Notes: generated from the letters alone by a model not told the origin. Counted from the stretch's first letter, positions 17,250 to 27,033 are shown. The stretch is 64,000 nt of DNA from Candidatus Rhodoferax odensensis (GCA_016718405.1 JADKDJ010000003.1:310001-374000), one strand, 5' to 3'. Made by a program: numbers and translations.

Positions 17250-18458
17250 ATGAACTTAGTTGATTCCATCGTCGCGCAAGCGTCCGCCGTGGCAGCGATC
17301 CGGCGTGACATTCATGCGCACCCCGAGCTGTGTTTTGAGGAGGTTCGGACCGCTGACGTGGTGGCCAAGAAGCTGACTGAATGGGGTATTCCGATTCACC
17401 GTGGCTTGGGTACCACCGGCGTGGTGGGCATTGTCAAGGCCGGCAGCTCGGGCCGGGCCATTGGTTTACGTGCCGACATGGATGCGCTGCCGATGCAGGA
17501 ATTCAATACCTTCGGGCACGCCAGCCGTCACCCCGGCAAGATGCACGCGTGTGGCCACGATGGCCACACTGCCATGCTGCTGGCCGCCGCCCAACATTTG
17601 GCTAGCCACCGGGATTTCGACGGCACCGTTTACCTGATCTTCCAGCCGGCCGAAGAAGGCGGCGGCGGTGCACGCGAGATGATTAAAGAGGGCTTGTTTG
17701 AGCAATTCCCGATGGAAGCGGTGTTTGGCATGCACAACTGGCCTGGCGCAGAAGTCGGCAAGTTTGCCGTCAGTGCCGGGCCGGTGATGGCATCGAGCAA
17801 TGAGTTCAAGATCACCATCCGAGGCAAGGGCGGGCACGCCGCGATGCCGCACAACGGCATCGACCCGGTGACGATCGCCTGCCAGATGGTGCAGGCGTTT
17901 CAGGCCATCGTCAGCCGCAACAAGAAGCCGGTGGACGCTGGCGTGATATCGGTCACCATGATCCATGCCGGTGAGGCTACCAACGTGATCCCGGACAGCT
18001 GTGAGCTGCAGGGGACCGTGCGTACGTTCTCGGTAGCGGTGCTGGACATGATCGAGCAGCGCATGCAGCAGGTGGCCCAGCACACCTGTGCCGCGTTCGA
18101 TGCGCAGTGCGAGTTTGAGTTCTCACGCAACTACCCACCGACCATCAACTCGGCCCCGGAGGTTGAGTTTGCGCGGCGCGTGATGACCAGCATCGTGGGT
18201 GAACAGAATGTGGGGGCCCAGGAGCCGACCATGGGCGCGGAGGACTTTGCCTACATGCTGCAGGCCCGGCCAGGCTGCTACGTCTTCATCGCCAATGGCG
18301 ACGGTGCACACCGCGAGATGGGCCATGGCGGCGGGCCCTGCATGCTGCACAACCCAAGCTACGACTTCAACGATGCCCTGATCCCGTTAGGCGCCACCTA
18401 CTGGGTGCGCCTCGCTGAGGCCTGGCTTCAACCGGCGCGAGGCGGGGGTGCGGCATGA
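17250..18458 (+). CDS. M20 amidohydrolase (hippurate hydrolase-like)
   Basis: 402-aa metallo-amidohydrolase of the M20D group that cleaves N-acyl amino acids. Seen: RRDIHAHPELCFEE, GLRADMDALPM, metal-site HACGHDGHTAML, the catalytic Glu pair in FQPAEEGGGGAR, the dimerisation-domain GKGGHAAMPHNGIDP and the C-terminal HNPSYDFNDALIPLGA with the last metal His. No signal peptide. The ATG at 17250 follows a Shine-Dalgarno-like AAGGA at 17240-17244; a GTG 15 bp upstream would put that sequence inside the gene. It overlaps the next gene by 4 bp (ATGA). Confidence 0.92.
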   Translation: MNLVDSIVAQASAVAAIRRDIHAHPELCFEEVRTADVVAKKLTEWGIPIHRGLGTTGVVGIVKAGSSGRAIGLRADMDALPMQEFNTFGHASRHPGKMHACGHDGHTAMLLAAAQHLASHRDFDGTVYLIFQPAEEGGGGAREMIKEGLFEQFPMEAVFGMHNWPGAEVGKFAVSAGPVMASSNEFKITIRGKGGHAAMPHNGIDPVTIACQMVQAFQAIVSRNKKPVDAGVISVTMIHAGEATNVIPDSCELQGTVRTFSVAVLDMIEQRMQQVAQHTCAAFDAQCEFEFSRNYPPTINSAPEVEFARRVMTSIVGEQNVGAQEPTMGAEDFAYMLQARPGCYVFIANGDGAHREMGHGGGPCMLHNPSYDFNDALIPLGATYWVRLAEAWLQPARGGGAA

Positions 18459-19567
18459 ACGGCGTGTCGCAGAGTTTTGCGCCGTCTTATGCGCAGGCCA
18501 GGCGCAAGTTCCTGGAGGCGGCGGCGACAGCCGGTGTGGCGGTTCGCTCCTATGCGCATCCGCTGCAAGGCAGCGAGGGCGAGGACCTGGCGCTGGACGT
18601 GGCGTTGGATGGCGCGGTCGACGCGGACCGCCTGTTGATCGTCAGCAGCGCCTGCCATGGCGTCGAGGGTTTTTGTGGCAGCGGGGTGCAGGTTTACGCA
18701 CTGCATGACCAGGCTTGGCGCGACCACGCCCGTGCCAACGGGGTAGCGGTGCTGTACCTGCATGCACTCAACCCGCATGGCTTCTCGCATCGGCGGCGCG
18801 TGACGAACGAGAACGTCGATCTGAACCGCAATTTTCAGGACTTCTCCGGGCCATTGCCCGCGAATGAAGCATACCGGGCCTTGCATTCGCTGCTGGTACC
18901 GGCCGACTGGCCCCCTGATGCGGCCAATGCCAGTGCGGTGGCCGACTTCCTTGCCCAGCGTGGCATGGCCGCTTTCCAGGCGGCAGTGTCGCGCGGGCAG
19001 CATGAGTTTGCCGATGGCTTGTTCTTTGGCGGGACGACGCCGACCTGGAGTAATCGCACGGTGCGACAAGTGCTGCGTGACCATGTGACTCGTGCACGCC
19101 GGGTGGCCTGGATCGACCTGCACACTGGGCTGGGTCCCAGCGGGCTTGGCGAGCGCATCTATGCCGGCCGGGACGATCCCCAAGCGATGCAGCGGGCGCG
19201 CCAATGGTGGGATGGAGGTGGCGCGACGCCCGTCACCTCGATTTACGACGGCTCGTCCAGTTCCGCCTTTCTGACTGGTCTGATGTGGATGGCGATCTAC
19301 CAGGAGTGCCCGCAAGCCGAGTACACCGGCATTGCCATGGAGTACGGGACCGAGCCGATGGAGCAGGTCATGTTCGCGCTGCGCGGTGACCACTGGTTGC
19401 ACAATCATCCCGATGCTCCGGTCGCGCTGGCCAGCCAGATTCGCCAGCAGATGATGCAGGCGTTCTATACTGACACCGAGGTCTGGCAGGCACAGGTGGT
19501 CAGTCAGGCCCGGCAGTCGATGTTCCAGGCCGCGGTGGGCTTGAACACGCCGTCGCCGTCAGCATGA
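18455..19567 (+). CDS. M14-like metallopeptidase (DUF2817)
   Basis: 370 aa. Zn-carboxypeptidase fold of the DUF2817 group: ACHGVEGFCGSGVQ supplies the His and Glu ligands, NENVDLNRNFQDF the substrate-binding Asn-Arg, IDLHTGLGPSGLGERIY a further His, and IAMEYGT a conserved acidic segment. No signal peptide or membrane segment, so a cytoplasmic peptidase/amidase. Substrate unknown. The ATGA overlap with the M20 amidohydrolase implies a two-gene operon, plausibly handling peptide-like or N-acyl substrates one after the other. Confidence 0.85.
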   Translation: MNGVSQSFAPSYAQARRKFLEAAATAGVAVRSYAHPLQGSEGEDLALDVALDGAVDADRLLIVSSACHGVEGFCGSGVQVYALHDQAWRDHARANGVAVLYLHALNPHGFSHRRRVTNENVDLNRNFQDFSGPLPANEAYRALHSLLVPADWPPDAANASAVADFLAQRGMAAFQAAVSRGQHEFADGLFFGGTTPTWSNRTVRQVLRDHVTRARRVAWIDLHTGLGPSGLGERIYAGRDDPQAMQRARQWWDGGGATPVTSIYDGSSSSAFLTGLMWMAIYQECPQAEYTGIAMEYGTEPMEQVMFALRGDHWLHNHPDAPVALASQIRQQMMQAFYTDTEVWQAQVVSQARQSMFQAAVGLNTPSPSA

Positions 19568-19585
19568 CATTTGGAGGTGACGCAG

Positions 19586-20191
19586 ATGACCCAATGGAGT
19601 GAACTCAGGCCTCGAGAGAGATCCCCGACGCTGGATTTTGCGACCCAGCGCAACACCGCGCACGGACGCCGCTATTGCTTTGTCCAGCAGGACTTCGAAA
19701 TCGAAGACCCGACCATCGACACAACGGGTCGCTACCGCGTCTCGCCCAAGGACTATGGGTTCTCGATTCGCGGCTTTTCGGGAGGGCGCACGGCCTGGGC
19801 CCGAGATTTCGCCAACGGCACGATGCTGGTGATGCATGGTGATGGCCTGACCCACGTGCTGTCGCAGCGCGTGCCGGCGCGAATCGTGTTTGTCGGTCTG
19901 GACGGCCAAGTGCTGCAGGACACTGCCATGGAAGAGCACCAGAGCGATGCGGATTCGGATCAAGTCACCGTGCGACTGGTCGTCAGCGCCACCGTGGCGC
20001 TGCGCGGCGAAAGTCCGGAATCGGCGCGCGCCCAATTGACCGAATTGATTGAGCGCGCCGTGCTTAATGGCCCGTTGTCCGAGTCGTCGCCAGCGAGGGT
20101 CACCCATTGCGTGTTTGAGTTGAGTACCGTGCACGCCACCGACACGACGGGTCGCGCGGACACCGATTTTTCGCGACTCCTGGACTTTTAA
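19586..20191 (+). CDS. Conserved-looking hypothetical protein, 201 aa
   Basis: I do not recognise a family. The protein has no signal peptide or membrane segment. It is rich in charged and Thr/Ser residues, with blocks RYRVSPKDYGFSIRGFSGGR, a strand-rich centre VPARIVFVGLDGQVLQDTAM and a C-terminal region DTDFSRLLDF. Start at 19586 follows a strong GGAGG (19573-19577), which argues it is translated. It lies 18 bp after the DUF2817 gene on the same strand and may belong to that operon, then converges on coaX. Confidence 0.65.
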   Translation: MTQWSELRPRERSPTLDFATQRNTAHGRRYCFVQQDFEIEDPTIDTTGRYRVSPKDYGFSIRGFSGGRTAWARDFANGTMLVMHGDGLTHVLSQRVPARIVFVGLDGQVLQDTAMEEHQSDADSDQVTVRLVVSATVALRGESPESARAQLTELIERAVLNGPLSESSPARVTHCVFELSTVHATDTTGRADTDFSRLLDF

Positions 20192-20210
20192 GAACCTGCG
20201 GCGCGCAATT

Positions 20211-20978
20211 TCAGGTCGCAAACCGTCGCGCCGCCATCTCCGCCAAGCCGTCAAAGATCAGGTTGTCAGCCAGCTCAAACGGCACCGACATGCTGGGGGC
20301 CATTTTCCACCCTGCGCCGCCGGTCATGACGCAGTGCGGCTCACAGCCGCAGTGGGCGCGCACATGCTGGACCATGCGTTCAACCGCGCCGGCGATCGCA
20401 TAGGTGCCGCCACTGGTCAAGGCGTCGCTGGTATTGGTTGGAAACTCGCGCACTTCGCCAGTGGGAACATGCAGCCCAGCGGTGCCCGACTCCAAAGCCC
20501 GCAACATGATGCCGTGGCCGGGCAGAATCAGACCCCCCAGAAACCGTCCGGTGGCGTCAATCGCCTCAACGGTGACAGCCGTGCCCACCATGACGACCAC
20601 CATTGGGCGTGCCGGTCCTTGTGCCAACGCGCGGTGCCAGGCCCCGATCATGGCGACCCACCGGTCCGCGCCGAGCCGGGTTGGAAAATCATAGCCATTG
20701 GTCAGCCCGGCCTCGGTGACACTGGGCACTACCCATTGCGGAGCGACGTCCCAGATCTCCATTTGCTCCTCGACGCGGCGCTTGACGGCTTCACCCGCCA
20801 CGGCACAACCCAGCATTCGCTGCGGCGCCGGTAAGGCCGCCCACGGTCCCTCGGCCAGCTTGTCCACATGCTCCAGGAACTCGGCGCCGTGGTCCAGCAC
20901 GGCCGCATGGCGGTGGGGGGATTGATAAAGCGCCCACTTCAAGCGGGTGTTGCCCACGTCGATTGCCAGGAAGGTCAT
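20211..20978 (-). CDS. coaX: Type III pantothenate kinase CoaX
   Basis: 255-aa ATP-dependent pantothenate kinase, first step of coenzyme A biosynthesis. Seen: N-terminal phosphate motif AIDVGNTRLKWALY (ASKHA fold), PTRLGADRWVAMIGA, VMVGTAVTVEAID, and GLILPGHGIMLRAL, followed by the NTSDALTSGGTYAIAGAVE substrate region. The start is the ATG at 20978; upstream residues in the same frame are not family-like. Usually paired with birA in this class; here a rhodanese gene lies 47 bp upstream instead. Confidence 0.93.
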   Translation of the reverse strand: MTFLAIDVGNTRLKWALYQSPHRHAAVLDHGAEFLEHVDKLAEGPWAALPAPQRMLGCAVAGEAVKRRVEEQMEIWDVAPQWVVPSVTEAGLTNGYDFPTRLGADRWVAMIGAWHRALAQGPARPMVVVMVGTAVTVEAIDATGRFLGGLILPGHGIMLRALESGTAGLHVPTGEVREFPTNTSDALTSGGTYAIAGAVERMVQHVRAHCGCEPHCVMTGGAGWKMAPSMSVPFELADNLIFDGLAEMAARRFAT

Positions 20979-21025
20979 GGCGGGATTATCGCCAACGGCA
21001 TGTGGTGAGCGCGTGTTCAAGTCGG

Positions 21026-21508
21026 TCAATCCTGGCGCCACGGCAGGCCCAGCCGTCGCCAGCCACCCAGATGGCCCCGCTGGGCCCGCTCGTCGGGGTC
21101 GCCTTCAAACCCCTCAAGCACGTTGTAGGCGCGCAGGCCAAGCACGGTGGCGCGTCGGGCAGCTGCGACGGAGCGAATGCCGCTGCGGCATAGCAGCAGC
21201 ACCTTCTGGTTGGGCGCCACGATCGCAGTCAGTGCCTGGTCAAAGCCCGGATTGAGCGCCATGCCCGGCCACTGCTTCCACGCCACTACCGCAGCACCCG
21301 GCACGTAGCCGACCCAGGCGCGCTCGGCGTCGGTGCGGATGTCGACCAATATCGCTTCGCCCGACTGCCACCAGTGCCAGGCGAGCTCAGGTGTCACGTC
21401 GCCGGCATAACCAGGCGCTGTGAGCACCCGCATGCGTGGAGGGTCGTTGTCGGGCGCCGACGACGGTGCGCGCTGCGTGTCGGTGGCGGGATCGGCAGGT
21501 GATGGCAT
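21026..21508 (-). CDS. Rhodanese-like sulfurtransferase
   Basis: 160-aa single-domain rhodanese. Seen: ILVDIRTDAERAWVGYVPGA at the domain start and the active-site loop LLCRSGIRS with the catalytic Cys; the loop has the six residues expected for sulfur-binding rhodaneses. About 30 N-terminal residues are low-complexity, so a shorter start is possible (Met in RMRVLTAPGY, near 21430). Cytoplasmic. Same direction as coaX, gap 47 bp, probably co-transcribed. It is divergent from icmF. Confidence 0.88.
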   Translation of the reverse strand: MPSPADPATDTQRAPSSAPDNDPPRMRVLTAPGYAGDVTPELAWHWWQSGEAILVDIRTDAERAWVGYVPGAAVVAWKQWPGMALNPGFDQALTAIVAPNQKVLLLCRSGIRSVAAARRATVLGLRAYNVLEGFEGDPDERAQRGHLGGWRRLGLPWRQD

Positions 21509-21666
21509 GGTGACGAAGTGGGTAAACAGATCGGTTGAAGCTGGGGCCAGCACCGTCAGGCGCGATGCTTGAATGTCCCGAGAGCTCTCAGCTGCGCATT
21601 ATGGACAAGCTCGGCGCTTGTGGTGTGGCGCTGGCAGTTGATACAAAAAAGGCCTGGTCGGCTATG

Positions 21667-21690
21667 ATTGACGTTTACGTAAACGTCAAT
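21667..21690. promoter_or_regulatory. Perfect 24-bp palindrome upstream of icmF (LiuR-like operator)
   Basis: ATTGACGTTTAC followed by its exact reverse complement, 73 bp before the icmF ATG. From memory, TTGACGT/ACGTAAA-type palindromes are the operator motifs of the MerR-family regulator LiuR, which controls branched-chain amino-acid and acyl-CoA degradation genes in proteobacteria. That would suit a branched acyl-CoA mutase gene. The link is inference. Confidence 0.75.
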
Positions 21691-21762
21691 TGACCTGGCG
21701 TCCGCCTTCGCCCGCAGGTGTCTTGTCGTGTTGCCCCAGTTGCTGATGAAAGAGACCACACC

Positions 21763-24700
21763 ATGACCGACTTGTCCGCCGAGTTCAAAGCCCTCGCCAG
21801 CTACCGCCCCGCGCACAAGGTGCGCTTCGTCACAGCGGCCAGCTTGTTCGATGGGCACGACGCCGCCATCAACATCATGCGCCGCATCCTGCAGGGCATG
21901 GGCGCCGAGGTAATTCACCTCGGGCACAACCGCAGCGTGGACGAAGTGGTGACCGCCGCGCTGCAAGAAGACGTGCAGGGCATTGCCATCAGTTCCTACC
22001 AGGGCGGGCACGTTGAATACTTCAAGTACATGATTGACCTGCTCAAGAGCCGCGGCGGCGCGCACATCAAGGTCTTTGGCGGCGGCGGTGGCGTGATCGT
22101 GCCCTCTGAAATCAGCGATTTGCAGGCCTATGGCGTAACCCGTATCTACAGCCCCGAAGACGGCCAGCGCATGGGCCTGGGTGGCATGATCGGCGAGATG
22201 GTGATGCGTTGTGACCATGACCTGTCGAGCTACGCACCAACGTCGGTGCCGGTCATTCAAGGGCATGGCGACGCCAATTGGCGCGCGTTGGCGCAACTCA
22301 TCACCGCGCTGGAAGGCCAGCGTGATGCGCAAGGCGCAGAATCACCGGCCTTGGCGACCTTGGTGCAAGACATTCGCAAGTTGGCTGCGTCCGTGAGGAC
22401 GCCGGTGCTGGGCATCACGGGCACGGGTGGCGCCGGCAAATCGTCGTTGACCGACGAGCTGATTCGCCGCCTGCGCCTGGACCAGGACGACCGCCTGCGC
22501 GTGGCGGTCATCAGCATCGACCCGTCAAGGCGCAAGAGCGGCGGCGCCCTGTTGGGCGACCGCATCCGCATGAACGCCATTGGCCCCTGGAAGACCCGCC
22601 GAGCGCCCAGCGACCCAAGCGCGAGCGCCGATGCCGCGCCCACTGCTGATTCAGGCGCTCGCGTCTTCATGCGCAGCCTGGCAACTCGGGACTTTGGTTC
22701 CGAAATCAGCGCCGCCTTGCCCGACGTGATTGCAGCCTGCAAGGTGGCGGGCTTTGACTTGATCGTGGTGGAAACCTCGGGTATTGGCCAGGGCGACGCC
22801 GCCATCGTGCCGCACGTGGACATTCCGATGTACGTCATGACGCCGGAATTTGGCGCGGCCAGTCAGTTAGAGAAGATCGACATGCTGGACTTTGCCGAAT
22901 TCGTGGCGATCAACAAGTTTGACCGCAAGGGCGCGGTGGACGCGTTGCGCGACGTGGCCAAGCAGGTGCAGCGCAACCGCGAGGCTTTTACGACACCCCC
23001 GGAGCAGATGCGGGTGTTTGGCACCATGGCGGCGCGTTTTAATGACGATGGCGTCACCGCCTTGTACCAAGCGCTCAAAGAGCGCCTGGCCGCGCTGGGC
23101 CTGGACTTGCGCGACGGTCGCTTGCCGCTGGTGGCGGTGCGCCACAGCACCAATCAGACTCCCATCGTCCCGGCCGCGCGCGTGCGCTACCTGGCCGAGA
23201 TCAGCGACACTGTGCGCGCCTACAAGGCGCGTGCACGCGGCCAAGCACGCCTGGCGCGCGAGTTGCAGCAACTGCGCGAGACCGCGCGCATGCTGCACGA
23301 GGACGATGCCGAACGCGACGGCGCCAAGAACACCGTGTTGCGCTTGGCAGAGCAACGCGCGCAGCGGCTCGATGGCGCCGCGCACAAGCTGCTGGCGCAA
23401 TGGCCAGAGATGCAGAAAGCGTACGCCGGCGACGAGTACGTGGTGAAAATCCGCGACAAGGAGTTGCGCACCGCGCTGACCACCAAGTCCTTGAGCGGCA
23501 CCACCATTCGCAAAGTGGCGCTGCCGCAGTTCGAAGACCACGGCGAAATTCTCAAGTGGCTGATGCTGGACAACGTGCCCGGCAGCTACCCCTACACTGC
23601 GGGTACCTTCGCCTTCAAGCGCGAGGGCGAAGACCCCACGCGTATGTTTGCCGGGGAGGGTGATCCGTTTCGCACCAATCGGCGCTTCAAGCTGCTGTCC
23701 AGTGGTGTGCCGGCCAAGCGTCTGTCCACCGCGTTCGACTCGGTCACGCTGTACGGCAACGACCCCGACCCGCGCCCGGACATCTATGGCAAGGTGGGCA
23801 ACAGCGGGGTCTCGATTGCCACGCTGGACGACATGAAGGTGTTGTACGGCGGCTTCGATCTGTGCAGCCCCAGCACCAGCGTGAGCATGACCATCAACGG
23901 CCCGGCACCGTCGATTCTGGCGATGTTCATGAACACCGCCATCGACCAAAACATCGACAAATTCAAGGCCGACAACGGACGCGACCCGACCGATACCGAA
24001 ATCGAGAAGATCCGCGAGTGGGTGCAAGAGAATGTGCGGGGCACGGTGCAGGCCGACATTCTGAAAGAAGACCAGGGCCAGAACACCTGCATCTTTTCCA
24101 CAGAGTTCTCCCTCAAAGTCATGGGCGACATCGCCGAATACTTCGTACACAACCGGGTGCGCAACTTCTACTCGGTGAGCATCAGCGGATATCACATTGC
24201 CAGGCTGGCGCCAACCCGATCAGCCAACTGGCCTTCACGCTCAGCAATGGCTTCACGCTGGTGGAGGCCTACCTGGCGCGTGGCATGCACATTGATGACT
24301 TCGCGCCGAACCTGAGCTTCTTCTTCAGCAACGGCATGGACCCCGAGTACACCGTGATGGGCCGGGTGGCACGGCGCATCTGGGCGGTGGCGATGAAAGA
24401 GAAGTACGGTGCCAACGAGCGCAGTCAAAAGCTCAAGTACCACATTCAGACGAGTGGGCGCAGCCTGCACGCGCAGGAGATCCAGTTCAACGACATCCGC
24501 ACCACGCTGCAAGCCCTGATTGCCATCTACGACAACTGCAACAGCCTGCACACCAACGCCTTCGACGAGGCGATCACCACCCCCACCGAAGACAGCGTGC
24601 GCCGCGCCATGGCAATCCAGCTCATCATCAACCGCGAGTGGGGCCTGGCCAAAAACGAGAACCCGAATCAGGGTGCCTTCATCATAGAAGAACTCACCGA

Positions 24701-25136
24701 ACTGGTGGAGGAAGCCGTGTTATCCGAGTTCACGGCAATAGCGGATCGCGGTGGCGTGCTCGGCGCCATGGAAACCGGCTACCAGCGCGGCAAGATTCAG
24801 GACGAGAGCATGACTTACGAGATGCTCAAGCACACCGGCGAGTTGCCCATCATCGGCGTCAACACCTTCCGCAACCCGCATGGCGACGCGGTGCTGGACA
24901 AGCTGGAACTGGCGCGTTCCACCGACGAAGAGAAGCAGAGCCAACTGCAGCGCCTGCAAGACTTCCACACCCGTCACGCGGCGCAGTCACCCAAGCAGCT
25001 CAAGCGCTTGCAGCAGGCGGTGATTGACAACAAGAACGTGTTTGAGGTGCTGATGGACGCCGTGCGCGTGTGCTCGCTGGGTCAGATCACCAACGCGCTG
25101 TTTGAGGTGGGCGGGCAGTATCGGCGCAATATGTAG
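21763..25136 (+). pseudogene. icmF: Fused isobutyryl-CoA mutase IcmF with a one-base deletion
   Basis: Adenosylcobalamin-dependent mutase interconverting isobutyryl- and n-butyryl-CoA (or related branched acyl-CoAs). Three parts in the IcmF order: B12-binding domain (DGHDAAINIMRR, residues 30-41; GGGGGVIVPSE), MeaB-like G-protein chaperone (Walker A GITGTGGAGKSS at 217-228, ETSGIGQGD, NKFDRKGA) and the large mutase domain (GNSGVSIATLDDM, FYSVSISGYHIA). At 24201/24202 one G is missing: the expected AEAGANPISQLAFTLSNGF continues in the +1 relative frame through NALFEVGGQYRRNM to the stop at 25134-25136. Repaired, it is 1124 aa, near family length. Either truncated in vivo at ~850 residues, losing part of the active site, or an assembly error. 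Start at 21763 (MTDLSAEF). Confidence 0.93.
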
Positions 25137-25201
25137 CCAGCCTCCACACCGCGGCATGGGCCAAGGTATTTTGAGGCGATACTCGACCGGCAGTCTCCGT
25201 G

Positions 25202-25257
25202 GAGCCTTTAGCCAGGGTTCCAGCTTGGGAGTCAACGAATCAGCCGCCTTTTGCAGC
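25202..25257. repeat. Left copy of the duplicated icmF-downstream repeat
   Basis: This segment, in the 287-bp gap between icmF and the FecR gene, matches 26973-27033 (shared blocks: AGCCAGGGTTCCAGCTTG and TCAACGAATCAGCCGCCTTTT). It equals the 3' end and downstream flank of the small basic-protein gene at 27013-27177, of which only the last few codons survive here. Otherwise the gap shows no gene. Confidence 0.75.
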
Positions 25258-25423
25258 AGCAAAGAAGTTCGTGGGGCGGTGTGTAACAGGAGCACTCAAA
25301 CTGGCGTGTTGTTGACAGGTTCGATCTTCGCAGCGCCCTTCTCATAAAATGTGCAGAGCTGGACAGCGGTTGCCCCACCAGCTAGGTGTTTGAAACTACT
25401 CTAACCCAAAGCGAAAGATCGAT

Positions 25424-25885
25424 ATGAAATACGCTTCGCGCATAGGTCGTTCCGTTGCCAGCACCGGCTTCGTAAGCTTGTTGGCATTTTCGGCTGTTGG
25501 ACACTGTCAGGAAGCCCGTACGGGCACGATCAAGGCGGTTATTGGCACGGTGTCTGTAGTGCGGGGTGAATCGCGGCAGCCAGTGCGTGCTGGCGACGCG
25601 GTGCTCGAACGGGATCAAATCGCCACGGGGCCCAACTCGGCAACCGCGTTTGCCTTGCGTGATGGAACCTTTGTCTCGATTGGGGCCAACAGCGCGCTGA
25701 ATGTGACCAGCTTTCAGTTTGAGCCAACCAAGCAGGAAGGCAGGATGGATATTGGGCTGCTCAGCGGCACCATGCGATTCATCACGGGCTTGCTGGGAAA
25801 ACGGGATCGTGATCGCATTCGGATTACCACACCAACGGCCACTGTTGGAATTCGTGGGACCGACTTCATTCTGGAGGCCGAATGA
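25424..25885 (+). CDS. FecR-domain periplasmic protein
   Basis: 153 aa. Signal peptide in the first ~28 residues (hydrophobic FVSLLAFSAVG), then a FecR-type domain: TIKAVIGTVSVVRGESRQPVRAGD, DQIATGPNSATAFALRDG, GANSALNVTSFQFEP and a C-terminal TPTATVGIRGTDF repeat typical of stand-alone FecR proteins. No TonB receptor or sigma factor is nearby, so it is not a classical FecIRA regulator; stand-alone FecR proteins of this shape are common with adhesins or outer-membrane proteins. It overlaps the OmpA lipoprotein by 4 bp (ATGA), suggesting a matched pair in one operon. The coding region is more A/T-rich than its neighbours. Confidence 0.85.
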   Translation: MKYASRIGRSVASTGFVSLLAFSAVGHCQEARTGTIKAVIGTVSVVRGESRQPVRAGDAVLERDQIATGPNSATAFALRDGTFVSIGANSALNVTSFQFEPTKQEGRMDIGLLSGTMRFITGLLGKRDRDRIRITTPTATVGIRGTDFILEAE

Positions 25886-26472
25886 AGTTTTTGAGAATCG
25901 CGCCTGCTCTGATTCTGCTGGCCACGCTCGCGGCTTGCGCTCCCGTTGGCCGCATCATTTTGCTGCCTGAACCAGGGGGCAAGTCCGGCGCCGTGGAGGT
26001 CAAAACAAAAGCTGGCACTGCAGTGCTGTCACAACCCTACCAAACCGCAAGCTTCAATCAAAACGGTGATCTCACAAGCGGAGAAACCAACGCGACGACA
26101 GTCGCCGAGCAGTACAAGTTGTTGCTTTCGCAGCAACCGCCGGCAGTGTCCCGTTTCACGCTTCGCTTTGCGGAAGGCTCCCGTTTGACAAACGAATCTG
26201 AGGTCCAACTCGAGCAGATTCTTGCGGAGGCTGCAAAGCGCCCAGGATCAGAAATTTTTGTTACTGGCCATACCGACAGCGTTGGCACTGTTGAAGCCAA
26301 CGACGCGTTGTCGTTGCAACGCGCGCGATTGATTCGTGACAGCCTCATAAAAAGCGGATTCAAGCCCGAGCTTATCGTCGCCATCGGTCGCGGCGAACGT
26401 GAACTGCTGGTACCCACTGTCGACGAAACCGAAGAACCGAGAAATCGGCGAGCGGAAGTCGTCGTGCAGTAG
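25882..26472 (+). CDS. OmpA-like peptidoglycan-binding lipoprotein
   Basis: 196 aa. Lipobox LAAC with lipidation Cys19, then a ~90-residue linker and a C-terminal OmpA domain (about 105-196): RFAEGSRLTNES, EIFVTGHTDSVGTVEANDALSLQRA, VAIGRGERELLVPT, RNRRAEVVV. The TGHTD...N..LS..RA pattern binds peptidoglycan diaminopimelate. Expected location: outer membrane, inner leaflet, tethered to the wall. Translationally coupled to the FecR-domain gene; base composition is lower in G+C than the flanking genes, a possible sign of transfer. Confidence 0.88.
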   Translation: MKFLRIAPALILLATLAACAPVGRIILLPEPGGKSGAVEVKTKAGTAVLSQPYQTASFNQNGDLTSGETNATTVAEQYKLLLSQQPPAVSRFTLRFAEGSRLTNESEVQLEQILAEAAKRPGSEIFVTGHTDSVGTVEANDALSLQRARLIRDSLIKSGFKPELIVAIGRGERELLVPTVDETEEPRNRRAEVVVQ

Positions 26473-26703
26473 TCTCACCTGCTAAACAGACGTTGAACTG
26501 TTGCTCGTCTTGGCAGCGACTGCAGTCCAGGGGCTTCGGCCGAACCGCGCAGTGAGGACAGGCTCGACGGCTGGAGCAAGCGCGGGGAGTCATTCGCCCG
26601 CGCCGCCATTTGTGGCCTGCTGGACTTTGCAGATCCACTCTACGAAGGCAAGCATCTGCAGGTCGACTCGGGTGCTGCGGCCAGCTACGCGGTCGACGAG
26701 AAC
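26473..26703. other. Gap after the OmpA gene without a recognisable gene
   Basis: One frame reads FARAAICGLLDFADPLYEG from about 26589 without a stop and runs into the icmF-like remnant, but I cannot assign it to any family. No promoter or terminator stands out. Confidence 0.5.
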
Positions 26704-26968
26704 GTGATGCGTCGGCAAGGCAACACGCAGGAAGAACAGAGCCAACTCAAGCGGCTGGCCGACTTCTGCGCCACCAACCTATGCTGCAGAGTCCGCCGCC
26801 GCCCAAAGGCAGCAGCAGTTGGCGATCATGGACAACAAAAGCGTGTTTGAAGGGCTAGTGGACGCGGTGCGCGTGTGCTTACTGGGCCAGATCACCAACG
26901 CCTTTGCCGAGGTGGGCGGGCTGTATTGGCGCAACACGTGCGCAACGGGACCCGGCCGTCGGCAGTAA
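26704..26968 (+). pseudogene. Remnant of an icmF/acyl-CoA mutase C-terminus
   Basis: EEQSQLKRLADFCATN (to 26778), then after a one-base frame change YAAESAAAQRQQQLAIMDNKSVFEGLVDAVRVC and GQITNAFAEVGGLYWRN, stop at 26966-26968. These align with the last ~65 residues of icmF (EEKQSQLQRLQDF ... IDNKNVFEVLMDAVRVCSLG ... GGQYRRN) at roughly 70% identity in the best part. No start, no catalytic domain, and an internal frameshift: a decayed fragment. It precedes the full small basic-protein gene, mirroring the order icmF end / truncated small-gene end at 25.1-25.26 kb. Confidence 0.85.
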
Positions 26969-26972
26969 GCCG

Positions 26973-27033
26973 GAACCTTTCAGCCAGGGTCCCAGCTTGT
27001 GGGATCAACGAATCAGCCGCCTTTTTTGCAGCG
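26973..27033. repeat. Right copy of the duplicated icmF-downstream repeat
   Basis: Partner of 25202-25257; includes the stop and last codons of the 54-aa gene. Together with the mutase C-terminal copies, the duplicated unit is about 240 bp and flanks the FecR-OmpA pair as diverged direct repeats. Confidence 0.75.

Noticed and set aside
21509..21762. Possible cobalamin riboswitch before icmF
   Set aside because: No B12-box or long conserved leader was seen; the region is explained by the palindrome and the two divergent promoters.
22867..24195. Minus-strand open frame (442 codons) opposite icmF
   Set aside because: Shadow frame caused by GC-rich third positions; no recognisable domains.
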